In this document: positions 34,721-53,727 of the stretch, in pieces
Layout of the letters: each line of letters begins with the position of its first letter
Position numbering within the stretch: position 1 is the first letter of the stretch
NCBI RefSeq assembly: GCF_001039355.2
Contig: NW_019775632.1
Coordinates: forward strand, 62,001-126,000
DNA from: Lingula anatina
Lineage: Eukaryota > Brachiopoda > Lingulata > Lingulida > Lingulidae
Length of the DNA stretch: 64,000 nucleotides
Direction: 5' to 3'
Position numbers and translations under genes: made by a program
Notes under the pieces: generated by a model
Database searches by the model: none
The model's input: only the letters and a program-made list of their open reading frames with translations
What the model was told of the DNA's origin: nothing

Positions 34721-37700
34721 TTAACTATGGTCACCCATTGAAGTTCTGTACATTTCATAAGCATGTACCTCTTTATGTTCCTTATCACAGTACACTCCAA
34801 TATAGTCCAATTCTAGGCTGAAAGGTCCAGCAGTACCATCTGCTATTATTATAGAACACACTGCGACTCTTGAGAGGTCTAGTGGACGTTGAACATCATT
34901 TATAATCCCAGAATTTGTGAAGAAGAACTTAGAAAAGGGGATCTGAAATTCAAAATAAAAAGGTAAACAAGGCAGCAAAGCTGTCAAATGTACAGACAAA
35001 AAACAGAAAATAAAGATGCAAAAAAGGTCATTTTGTCAATTTTGATGCAATAATAAATAATGCTTATAATAGCAAAAAGATTGTCAATTTTGATGTAACA
35101 TTACATAATAAATTAGAGAATAATTATCACCAATTTTTGTTTATTGACTATAAATAGGATGGACATGTAGAAAATATGATTACCATTTGGCTTCATGTCC
35201 ATGGGAGCTCCGAGTCCCATAATGAATATGCCAAAAAAGATAATGAATATAACACTAAAATGTATAACTTCCAGAAAAAGAAGCCAATTAGACTGCTTTT
35301 CTAACTCAGGCTGCATTTTAGTCCTGTGTTTCTTTTTTGAAAGTTTGACAGTCATAAGTAACACGGTTTTTCCATAATGGTCATCAAGGCAGCAGCACCA
35401 AAAATTGTGTTTTCTGCTATTTTGATGCAACATTACATAATGCTTAACAGCATAATGACCATCGATTTTTAATAATAAAATATAAGTGTCATGGATTTTC
35501 ACAAAATGTGACTAGCACGGGTCTTCAAGCCCGTGGAGGTTCTAAGTCGCACCTTGGAAATGCCAATATGTGAAAAATTAAATTTTCACAAAAANAAAAA
35601 ATGACAATTTTCTGAAAATACGTGTTTTATTATTTATTCCAGCTAATAAGAAAAAAAAGTGCTATAATTAAGTTTGATAAAACAGCAGGAGGTTAGTAAT
35701 AACGGTTTAGATTACAGTCAATAGAAATTTAGATTTATAAGCACATATTTCCTCTAATCCTGAAGTAAATAAGAGACCATTCCCACAGATATTTAGATTG
35801 ATCTATCCCCCTGTTGAGTCTCACTAGATTGATGTCAGCTTAACTTTAGTGTGTGCCAGGCTCCCGGAAGCTGACAGCAATTTAGCATGAACCCCCCAGG
35901 GAGTTAGGTCTATCCAGATGGATCGGTCTAAATCTGTGGGAACTGAGTCTAAGACCCCATTCCCAGAGATTAGATCGATCCAAACTAGATCGACCTAACT
36001 CCCTGGGGGGTTCATGCTAAACAGAACCAAGCGGGCACGAAAGTTAATTACCCCCTTACAGCTTGTAGTTGGCGGGACAGACATTTAAGTCGGATGATCT
36101 GACAGTAATCTAGTGAGACTTCCCAGGGGGGATAGATCGATCTAAAATCTATGGGAATACGCCCTAAAACTATAGTTATTTATTTTCACCTTGATAGTCT
36201 GCCAATAAGGACCACCCCTTGTGTACAAGAAGAAGTTGTGCATGTCATAAAAGTTGAGGTTAAACTGTTCATCACGCCCAAGCCCAATTCCATACACTCT
36301 CCCATCGCCACGGCAACGGATAACAAGATGTGTGTAGTCTGACCAATCAAAAGGGGCTCGTCGTCCAAAAGATTCCTAAATAGACATATACCATGGATTA
36401 AAACAGACTGCATATCAATTGCTCAATTATTCATATATTTACAAGACCCAACAGTTAAAAAAGGCTATTTCACAGATAGTCTCTTTGTCTCACATCTCAA
36501 AAATTCAAAATTATCTGGAAAAACAAATGTATCAGGCCAAAGAAAATTTAAACTCCAAGGCATGAAAGAGGCCATTCAGAATGAGATGAGCCAAGTGCTA
36601 GCTAGGCCACGACCTAAATATGGCGGACATACATGAAAGGAAGACCGCTTAATCGTGNGACGGCGACGACGGCGACAGCGACGACGGCGACGGCGACGAC
36701 AGACGCAGATGATGGCTATATGTACAGACACATCTGTGTCTGTACATAAAAAAGGCTATTTCACAGATAGTCTCTTTGTCTCACATCTCAAAAATTCAAA
36801 ATTATCTGGAAAAACAAATGTATCAGGCCAAAGAAAATTTAAACTCCAAGGCATGAAAGAGGCCATTCAGAATGAGATGAGCCAAGTGCTAGCTAGGCCA
36901 CGACCTAAATATGGCGGACATACATGAAAGGAAGACCGCTTAATTGTGTAATGGTCTCTCCGCCTCTCATACACCTCCCCACGTGTCATTAATTCCTGCA
37001 TGGGCACAGTAATTAAATCTCATGTCAATTCAATCGGTCAAGGGACAATGCGTGGGGAGCCGTGTGAGAGGCGCAGAGACTATTACAGGATTAAACAGTC
37101 TTCCTTTCATGTAGGTCCGCCATATTTAGGTCGTGCACTTTAGGTTTAGCACTCGGCTCTTCTCATTCTGAATGGCCTCAAATTGATTTCAACAAGAATG
37201 TCTGAGAGGGTGGTTAATAAAAAAAAAATAGTCTAACCCATCTCCTCTTGTTAATTAATGAACAATATCCTGCTCTCTCTTGCAATTCTCTATTCTGAAT
37301 AGTTGTTGCAAGGGTTCCTCGGAAATGTCCATGATTGTTTTTTGTTAAGACAAGTTCTGCCTCAGAAAATCCAAGATTTTCTTGCTTGTCTGTGCTCAGA
37401 ATCCAGTCATTAAGACTATCTTCCCCCTTAAACTTCCATACAATACGAAGATCACCATGGCGGACTTGTTGGCTGATTTCTTGGCTAATAGGCGAAAGGA
37501 GAGACAAGGGATTATTGCGTAATTTTTTTCCCCACATCTTAAGGTGTTGTGGAAAGTTTTCTATAACTTCATCTGTAGTTGGTATGCCTACATAATAAGA
37601 TGGTGGTTTTTTTTTATGATGGAGGACCGACTGCCTTTTGTATCTTTTGGAAATCACACATGTCTGAAGTCTCTGAATACCATTGGTCTTTAGTATATTG

Positions 37701-37744
37701 TTCCCAGAGTGTAGAACAGCTGTCAGTGGACGTGCCATTAGCAT
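34721..37744 (-). CDS. NDUFAF1: Complex I assembly factor, CIA30 family
   Basis: NDUFAF1 helps assemble mitochondrial complex I intermediates. Coding exons (descending) are 37744-37238, 36375-36190 and 34942-34721, all phase 0, giving 304 aa (human 327). An acceptor precedes the first ATG by about 12 bases (after 37757), so a 5' UTR exon lies upstream. The N-terminus (MLMARPLTAVLHSGNN...KRYKRQS) is basic, as for mitochondrial import. The CIA30 domain runs from about residue 110 to the end: RAGYCSLINKR (exon 1), FDWSDYTHLVIRCRGDGR and LYTRGGPYWQTIK (exon 2), then IPFSKFFFTNSG, DVQRPLDL and LELDYIGVYCD (exon 3). All match human NDUFAF1 block by block. Introns hold several MITEs and an N-centred duplication. 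Confidence 0.93.
35773..35945. mobile_element. M1-family MITE, copy B
   Basis: Begins GACCATTCCCACAGAT and ends ATCTGTGGGAACTG (inverted ends). The inner parts TAGATTGATCTATCCCCC and GATGGATCGGTCTAAAT are also roughly inverted. It lies head-on beside copy C in NDUFAF1 intron 2. It is shorter than A or C, lacking the AGGGGGTAATTA centre. Confidence 0.75.
35952..36167. mobile_element. M1-family MITE, copy C
   Basis: Begins CCCCATTCCCAGAGATTAGATC and ends AAAATCTATGGGAATACG. The centre, read on the minus strand, is GACTTAAATGTCTGTCCCGCC. This is the uninterrupted version of the site that is filled by a second element at 56328. The copy lies only about 20 bases from the donor of NDUFAF1 exon 2. 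Confidence 0.8.
36457..36948. repeat. About 200-bp direct duplication around an N, with GACGGC repeat between
   Basis: The sequence at 36457-36657 recurs almost exactly at 36748-36948. Between them lie the N at 36658, a GC-rich (CGACGG)-type tract at 36659-36715, and a hairpin (TGTACAGACACA / TGTGTCTGTACA) near 36720-36746. It lies upstream of NDUFAF1 exon 2 (intron 1). The layout suggests two overlapping contigs joined with an N, or a local duplication bordering a simple repeat. Confidence 0.85.
36858..37180. mobile_element. About 320-bp foldback MITE in NDUFAF1 intron 1
   Basis: The left arm GAGGCCATTCAGAATGAGA... continues through CACGACCTAAATATGGCGG to GGAAGACCGCTTAA. The right arm is the inverted counterpart, ending GTCTTCCTTTC, CCGCCATATTTAGGTCGTG and TCTCATTCTGAATGGCCTC. 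Arms are about 95 bp with a loop of about 130 bp. Inside are shorter inverted pieces (CCTCTCATACACCTCCCCAC / GTGGGGAGCCGTGTGAGAGG). An additional left arm lies at about 36567-36657 because of the duplication there. Confidence 0.8.
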
Positions 37745-38025
37745 TGTGTATAATGCCTGCAAGTATAATATGATAAAAGTGTAAGCACTTAAGCAAGCAT
37801 GGTCTTTCTTTCCAAACAGACTGAAAATGAAAGAATACATGCACCGTCTGAAATAATCTACCAGTACAACTTACCTTCTAAAACCTTTTCACCCTACTTA
37901 GATCATTTATTTCACACCTAGATAACCAAACTAAGATTCATGCCATAAGGATCACAGACCACATAAGTAACTCTAGTTGATGTTTACACAAAATGCCATA
38001 AATACATGTATGCTCCCCCCCCCCC
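37745..38025. other. 5' flank of NDUFAF1 coding region
   Basis: Contains the acceptor of NDUFAF1's first coding exon (after 37757) and upstream intron or UTR. A poly-C tract lies at 38016-38028. No coding feature. Confidence 0.5.
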
Positions 38026-38029
38026 CCCC

Positions 38030-38540
38030 AATATTCAATGAGGGGCCAAACTGGTCATCACATCCTGATCAGGGCATCAGAAGAGAACGACATCGGTGTG
38101 ATCCTTGGCCCCAAATGATCACTTGAAGCCCATGCAATGCTGTTCTGACATCCAATAGAACCATGGGATCCATAACAAGGACATACCAATATGCAGACAT
38201 GGTCTCTTTCAGGCAACTCAACACAGCACTTGTTAGGCCACATGTGGAGTAAGGAAATGTCTCATGGTTTCTCTATCAGAAGACCTAAACACAATTGAGA
38301 ATGTACAGCACAGAGCAACTAAACATATAACTTGCTTACATGACCTGAGCTATGAAGAGCAACAAAAAGAGTTGAAGTCACCAACATTGGTATACAGAGG
38401 CATCTGACAGTGAGGGGATATGATTGGGACCTACAAGATCCTTCATGAGGTTTATGACACTAGAATGGCATCCAAGTACATATTGAATCCTGCTCCAGAT
38501 GGAATAACCAGAGGCCATAAATAATAATACATGTAATCAT
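38030..38540 (+). pseudogene. LINE reverse-transcriptase C-terminal remnant
   Basis: Translated with frame breaks, it gives LVRPHVE, ENVQHRATKHITCLHDLSYE, then YKILHEVYDT. This is the conserved C-terminal tail of CR1/L2/jockey-like LINE reverse transcriptases (LVRPxLEY, IExVQRRATK, LSYEERL). Internal stops (for example after VYRGI) show that it is dead. No start, endonuclease or catalytic FADD region is visible, so it is a 5'-truncated copy. Confidence 0.75.
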
Positions 38541-38890
38541 CATCATCATCATTTTTAGTTTTAGCATATTTTTACAAAGGCGCTTAGGCCATGACCAAAC
38601 AAATATGTGAGAAGTATAATGAAATATGTAAATGTTTAGATATACTTACTACGTAGTAATTATAAATTATGATATACAGCCATGCAGTGGAACATGATAT
38701 CCTTTTTACAGAGATTAAAGTTACTGGTTGTCTGACATATTCTTTACTTTCATTAGCTTGGATATTTCCATATTCCATTTATACAAATTGCTAGTTTCAA
38801 CACCCTATATAAAGGCACAGCAAAACTACTTCGGCCTTTGAGTAGCAAAGCTCTGAAACTCACTGCCTGAATCCACCAACTGGTGCTGGT

Positions 38891-38922
<32 letters not shown>

Positions 38923-39063
38923 CCAGTAATCTCATCAAATACAAATAAACCATATTGGTAATAAGTTTTATACTTTACTGTGTAATCCATGTATTAATGA
39001 ATATTGTGGATAAAATTTAATGTATAAGATTCAATTTTAATATGAAATAAATCAAATCAAATC
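38541..39063. repeat. Simple repeats and unassigned sequence
   Basis: Includes an ATC run (about 38537-38552) and a (CA)n(TA)n microsatellite at 38892-38922. The sequence around it may be an insertion splitting the LINE remnant, because CAAAGGCGCTTAGGCC (38575) and CAAAGGCTTAGGC (39062) flank it. Confidence 0.45.
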
Positions 39064-39205
39064 AAAGGCTTAGGCATTTGAAAGACGACTAGACAAGCAC
39101 TGATGTAACCAAGTCTGAATATGACCCAGACACATGCATATTACCAGAGACATTTAACGACCTGAGGGATATGGAAATAGTTAAAGGAAATCTGGGGGCC
39201 GCATC
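39064..39205 (+). pseudogene. LINE C-terminal tail fragment
   Basis: Encodes FERRLDKH, then a stop, then CNQV and further broken frames. This resembles the FKxRLDKxW tail that follows the reverse transcriptase in the same kind of LINE, and is probably the continuation of the remnant at 38030-38540. Confidence 0.5.
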
Positions 39206-39658
39206 TAGTAATTGTTACATTTGAATACATACATGTACATGTAGAATAATTATAAGATACTGTACATGTACAGTGTACATGTATGTAGCTACCTGTGTGT
39301 TACCTACAACTAGCTAATGGTCAATTAATGGGTGTGAAAATGGGTAAACATAAGGGCAAAAATACTAATTATAAGAAATGGTCAAAATGTTACATGTCTC
39401 ACACCGAATATTACAAATGCATATTTTCACAGAACCGACCTGTCCAAGCTGGGATACTGTAAGGTCACTGGCTGCGAAAACACATTTACTGCGGGTCTAT
39501 GAACGTTACATATGCCGTCAATTGAAATTACCAAAATTAGATTTTCCAAATCATTTTGGGCCAAATAATTCTTCCATTGTTTGTTGGTGACTGTGAAGCC
39601 TATATTATTTTTATAGAAGAGCACACTGTGTGTAATTTTGCATTTATCCCCAACATCG
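39206..39658. other. Intergenic, palindromic ACATGTAC-rich
   Basis: Contains repeated TACATGTACATGTA-type palindromes near 39227-39280. No gene is supported. Confidence 0.45.
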
Positions 39659-39786
39659 TCATTACGTCATTACGTCACTTCCGCCTTCCTCTGTTGATCG
39701 AGAAGTGATTATAAAAAGATTGTAAGACATGTAAAGATATACTTTTTTCATCATTTTTATAAATTATTCACTATTTAATAGCTAAG
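39659..39786 (+). promoter_or_regulatory. CHP1 promoter/5' UTR with tandem CRE-like sites
   Basis: Three near-tandem 8-base units ending in CGTC, including two TTACGTCA sites (39662-39669 and 39670-39677), are followed directly by ACTTCCGCC, an ETS/GABPA-type site (GGAAGT on the other strand). This lies about 100 bp upstream of the CHP1 ATG and is more GC-rich than the surroundings. ATF/CREB plus ETS pairs are typical of housekeeping promoters, so a role here is an inference. It may also serve NDUFAF1, which points the other way, though more than 2 kb lie between. Confidence 0.55.
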
Positions 39787-42028
39787 ATGGGTTCCAAGGC
39801 ATCAATCCTTCTTCAAGACGAAGAAGTTAGCGAAATACAAAGGGAAACTGGATGTAAGTAAAATTTTCAATGTCACCTCTGAACGGAAATCGTCTCTTTC
39901 TTGAAAACTGTTTCAGCCCTTATTATTTAGAATGTTAGACTTACATTATGTGGGTAATCTCGCGCTTGGTCGCAAAGAAATCCCCCCCTCCAATGCAATA
40001 ATTTTGGACGGCCTGTTTCAAAATCCTGCCTTGACCATTGCTTTCATTGTAAATTAAATGGAAAATCTTTCAATTAAAGTCTAAACATTATTTTTCAGTT
40101 TCCCACAACCAGATTGTTAGACTGTACAGCCGTTTTACAAGTCTGGATAAGACCAACAATGGTTTCCTCAGGTATAGTAATAATGATAATGATGATTACA
40201 ATTTATTTAAAATTGCAGCTAAAAGGTTAAAGTTTTATAGTTTTGGTATAGTAGAATATTGAAAAGCATATGATGATTAATTAAATTATTATGTATATTT
40301 AAATTTAGATCTACATAATTTAAATACTTGAACTTAAAAGTATAATTTTCAGGTATGTAATTAACAGTAGTTAGTCTTTTGTTATAAGGGTTGGCAAGCA
40401 AATTGAACTGGAATTCATGTTTAAATGTTTACTAGTAACAGAACCAAGACGGGCATTGAGCTTTATTACTATTTTTAGTGAATTTAAATAGCAAGTGACA
40501 GCAGATGCAACAAATACCATTGTTGTATTTCTTGAACTATGGATGAGCAAAATGTGTTTAAATAATCCTACTTTGTTTATGGATTTATATGTTTTCTTTT
40601 ATAGTCGAGAAGACTTCTTGAGGATTCCAGAACTAGCCATTAATCCATTAGGTGACAGAATAGTCCATGCATTTTTCCAGGAAAGGTTTGTAATTTTATA
40701 ATATTAATATTAAAAGACACGTGACGTTCTGTAGAGGGATTAGATATCTACACTTCACTTAAGCCTTTTGCCATTTTTGGATGACCTGTTGATGGGTATT
40801 TCATGCATGAAAATGATAATCTAAAAATTGCAGTGTACTTTTTATGCAGTGTTTTTATGTATTCTTTTTTCTTAGCAATGATGACAGTGTTAACTTCCGT
40901 CAGTTCATGAGAACTCTTGCCAGGTTCCGACCAATCAAAACAAACCGCCTCAATGAATTGAACAGTAGAGATGAGAAACTTAAATGTAAGTCGCTTTATG
41001 AATCAGGGTGTGTTGCTCTCAAGCTCATCTGTTGAAATCATCTAAATATTAAAAGCAGCTGTTAATGTGTTAGTATTTTAAAAAGAAAAATGAAATTTTA
41101 TACATGATGACAAAATTAATTATGAAATCCGTTATTGAGTTTGGTTTACCTGATTTTTTAGTTGCATTTAAAATGTATGATCTTGATGGAGATGACAAGA
41201 TCTCAAGAGAGGAACTGCTGGCAGTGTTGCACATGATGGTTGGTGCCAACATCTCTGAGGAACAGGTAAACCAAATATATTTAAATATATAATTAATGTA
41301 ATTATGTAGTTAAATTGTAAAAATGTCTTCTGTTTTAAGATACTGAACATGAAAGATTTAAGACATTAATATTATATGAATAAGGTTTGTATATTACTAG
41401 TACAAATACGCATGTTTGCCAACTTTCTAGCGGTTAAGTCGACCCCTGTATTAGTACTTAATTATGCATTAATGTTTGCCATCATCCTAGGTTTGTTAAT
41501 GCTAGCTTTTTTTTTGTTTCAGGTACTTATAAAAAAAATATCAAACAAAATTATCATCCCAGTAAACCAAAATATGTACATAGGCATATTATTGAAAAGT
41601 TGAATGTTTGAGATTTTAACTTTGTGAAATACTTTCTTTCCCCAGTTGGGTAGTATTGCAGACAGAACAATTGCTGAGGCTGATCAGGATGGAGACAGTA
41701 TGATTTCATTTGAGGAGTTTGCCAAGGTGTGTAGAATGGATGCTCATGACTCTGAAATGCTGTTTATTTGACAAAAAATATAAGCATGAAACTGGGCACA
41801 TTTTTAAATAGGCTCAGTGCCGTGCAAATATTTCATGATTCATATAATTTTGTTGTTGTTTTACTTCATTATTTTATCCAATAAGAAACTTTATGTATAA
41901 TATATCAATATTACTAACTTGAACCACTTTGTATGTTGTGATTCAGCATGTTTTTGTTTTTTTTTATGATACAGGCTATGGAGAGAGTTGACGTTGAACA
42001 GAAGATGAGTATAAGATTCCTCCACTAG
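39787..42028 (+). CDS. CHP1: Calcineurin B homologous protein 1 (p22)
   Basis: CHP1 is a myristoylated EF-hand protein that binds Na+/H+ exchangers and acts in membrane trafficking. Exons 39787-39853, 40099-40171, 40605-40685, 40876-40985, 41162-41265, 41646-41726 and 41975-42028 join in phase to 189 aa (human 195). The N-terminus MGSKASILLQDEE has the N-myristoylation glycine. The family block LAINPLGDRI is seen as ELAINPLGDRIVHAFF. EF-hands 1-2 are degenerate. EF-hand 3 (residues 117-128, DLDGDDKISREE) and EF-hand 4 (158-169, DQDGDSMISFEE) have complete calcium ligands. The C-terminus DVEQKMSIRFLH is identical to human. The CHP-specific loop between EF2 and EF3 is short. An AATAAA at 42917-42922 is the likely polyadenylation signal. 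Confidence 0.96.
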
Positions 42029-43592
42029 GTACATTTCTGCTGGACAGAATAGAACAAGATTGCACAAGATCACACAATGACATGGAACATTTAGGTTGTC
42101 TGACTTCTGACTCACAGTTATGGTCACAGTTTTGGATAAGTAAGGTCTTGTTGAATTCAGCATTACTTAAGTTTGTTGGCGATGTGCATCAGTTTCTGTA
42201 TCACCGATTAAAAGTCATTTTGTTTAATAAGAAAGACTGTGAGAGTAATTTTCTGTTAAGAGATGGAAGCAAACCAAGTGGCTTCAATTCCTTCAATATT
42301 AATTCAGGATGTGTTATTGTAACTGAAGTACTGCTGTTAGTTTATTACTTAAAGAAAAATAAGGGAAAATGTCACAGATTTCTTTTGAATTCATAATACT
42401 AAGTTACATTCTATACTTTACAATTATTATAATTATGAGCTGGGGTTTTATATTAACACTGCCTTTACATAGTCTACAAGTATATTAATCAGTATTTGTT
42501 AATGGAATACTCTGCATACAATTTTTTTCCATCGGCTTTAAGACAATGGTGGCTTGCTTTATTTGGGGTTGATAAAGAAACAGATCATTGATGTTAAGTT
42601 TTGCAAAGACTTGTTGCACCCTAACATTTTTTATTCACAAGAAGCATCCAACGACAGATTTAGACAAATGATGGCATGATGTTAAGGAATATATATTTTG
42701 GACACTTGGATTGCTTCAAGTAACGGAGAGGAGTTCTGTTGAAGGTTATATTATACTTTATAATACTCTATACACCAGATAATGTTTACTATTGAAATTG
42801 CTTCTATTATTTTCATGAAACTAGCTTCAAAATAACCCGTTTAAATGTATGATTGCACCAAAGTTTTATTTATTTGTACTAGTTTCAAAAGTCCTAATGG
42901 GTGAAAGGATGGTGTAAATAAATATTGTTGACTAAGTTTTCTTTGTAAAAGCATCTTTATTTTTTTATCCATTTATAATCCGAAATTTTTGAAACTATGG
43001 CTAACAAACCATCGAGTAAACTATCCTATAATCATTAATCATACCACTGGCATATAATTATTTTGACACAGAGAAGAAGCACATTTGACATTTCGCTTCC
43101 TAATTTAATACAACACGCCATTTTAATGTCATATTTATTTAATACTATATCATAAATATTATATTCACATATACATGTGTATATGGAATTTGGCATAAAA
43201 TATTTTTTTATCCAAAACAGCCATTGTCATCAACTGTGTAGAAATAGTTTAATATCATGGAATAAGCATGCTCAAATATAATTTTGCAGTGTCTCATGCA
43301 AAGGCACCATTTCAATAGAAGCATATCAAACTATTCTGACATCAAGAAATTGTTGAATTCATAAGTCTATGCATACAATGCATAGAAAATCTAGTGCCAA
43401 CATACAGTTTCAGTGTGTGTCCCTTTCTTCTGTCTTCGTATCAGCTACAACCGTTTGGATCCTATCACATAAGGTCTTATTGAACTGCCTATTCAGTTTC
43501 ACTCTATTATTACAAAACACAGACCTCTCTTTTCAAAAGGCAAATCGTTCAAATTATTTATTTATTTTTGCACAGAAATGCTTTTCTCTGTG
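42029..43592. other. CHP1 3' UTR meeting SEC23 3' UTR
   Basis: Between the convergent stop codons of CHP1 (+, 42028) and SEC23 (-, 43593). A + strand AATAAA lies at 42917-42922, and a - strand AATAAA (TTTATT on +) at 42956-42961. The 3' ends probably meet or overlap here. No other gene. Confidence 0.6.
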
Positions 43593-52395
<8,803 letters not shown>

Positions 52396-52931
52396 CTAGA
52401 TATAATAATGATTGTATTGCAACTGGCTGAGGAGATTTTTATATTCACAAAACTGTGTGTTGATTTGCAGAATACTGCACTATTTTGTCTGAACATACTG
52501 AGACATAGCGTTCTACCTTGCCTGCCTTCTGACTATGTTTGCTGGGGATGGTGTACTAAAATGAATTTGGTTAGCACTGTCTCAATGTGCCAGATTTATC
52601 TAACTAGAACTAGGGGTAGAACTTGGAAGACGACGACTCGCGCGTTCGAATGTTATTTAGACGCACATATGTCTCTGCTTAACGACCAAAAATACTCAAT
52701 GTTAACATATAAAGATAAGGGCGATTCATTAACTCTACTCGACTTCTCACTGCCTATGATTGTCAGCTTTTAACGGTCTATTTGGGCCTGGACTGAAACT
52801 TTCCAGCCGGCTTCAGCTTCAACGCCAAACTGAAGTGAAGTGCCGACGATATTAATAGAAGCCGGTAAACGAAAAGCTGCATAATTGTAGGTTTTAAAAC
52901 AATCAAAACTGTCTTTAAAATATAAACTTAC

Positions 52932-53170
52932 CTTTATGGTTTGAAAGTGTGTTGTCTTTATACCAAAAATCACACTTAAATAATATAAAAATACTACACG
53001 TAACACATTGACAGATGAAGCCACTAAAGCGGAAGATGCCACGTCGAGTCCCACAATGCAATGGAATGTGACGTCAGCGGAAGGGAATTCCCTCTCCATT
53101 GACCTTTGTCACGTTTCAAAACATTACAACGTGTTAATTACAGTGAGAATCTAAACACGTTGATATGTAG
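52932..53170. promoter_or_regulatory. Bidirectional promoter of SEC23 (-) and SELENOL (+)
   Basis: A more GC-rich patch holds CCCACAATGC (53050-53059, fits the ZNF143/Staf CCCANMATGC pattern), a perfect CRE TGACGTCA (53069-53076), and GCGGAAG ETS-type sites (53029-53035 and 53077-53083). A minus-strand donor (AAAG|GTAAGT) at 52932 fits a SEC23 5' UTR exon. A plus-strand donor (TAGG|GTAAGT) at about 53170 fits a SELENOL 5' UTR exon whose acceptor is the TTTAG just before 53711. No TATA box. Confidence 0.6.
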
Positions 53171-53727
53171 GGTAAGTAAAATAAGTTAAATAAAAGTAAC
53201 AATAATCACAATAATAAGTAAACAGATATCAAACTGACAATCTGCATACAAAATGAAATAATAGATGATTTGTGAATATGAAATGACAAATTGTGCTGGA
53301 TATAGCAGTGAGCAAATTGGAGGACCTTGGAGGGGAGGAGCAGGTCACAGATTGATATTAATTTTGTAATTAGCCTATTATAAGAATGCGATTTCTGTCG
53401 AAGTAAGCCCTAAAATATTAATATCATAATTACCCCTTCCCCTTTTACAAGCATTTTACAAATGCCAATTTTGTAAACATACTAGTACTAGTAGAAGTCA
53501 GTTTCTTAAAATTTATTTGAAAATCATTTTAAAAAACACTCTGTGCATCTATACATCTTTTATCTTGTACTAAAGTAAATGTGAAAATCATTTTAAAAAA
53601 TCGCTTGCTACATTGTAACAGTATATAATTAATCAGACTACTAGTACTTGTATTGCCCCCAGTACATATTCCAGTGAAAAAAAATTGAATTGGTAATTAT
53701 TGTGATTTAGAAAGAGTACTGTATGAT
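53171..53727. other. Likely 5' UTR intron of SELENOL
   Basis: AT-rich and non-coding, between the proposed first donor (about 53170) and the acceptor before the SELENOL start codon. Confidence 0.45.
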
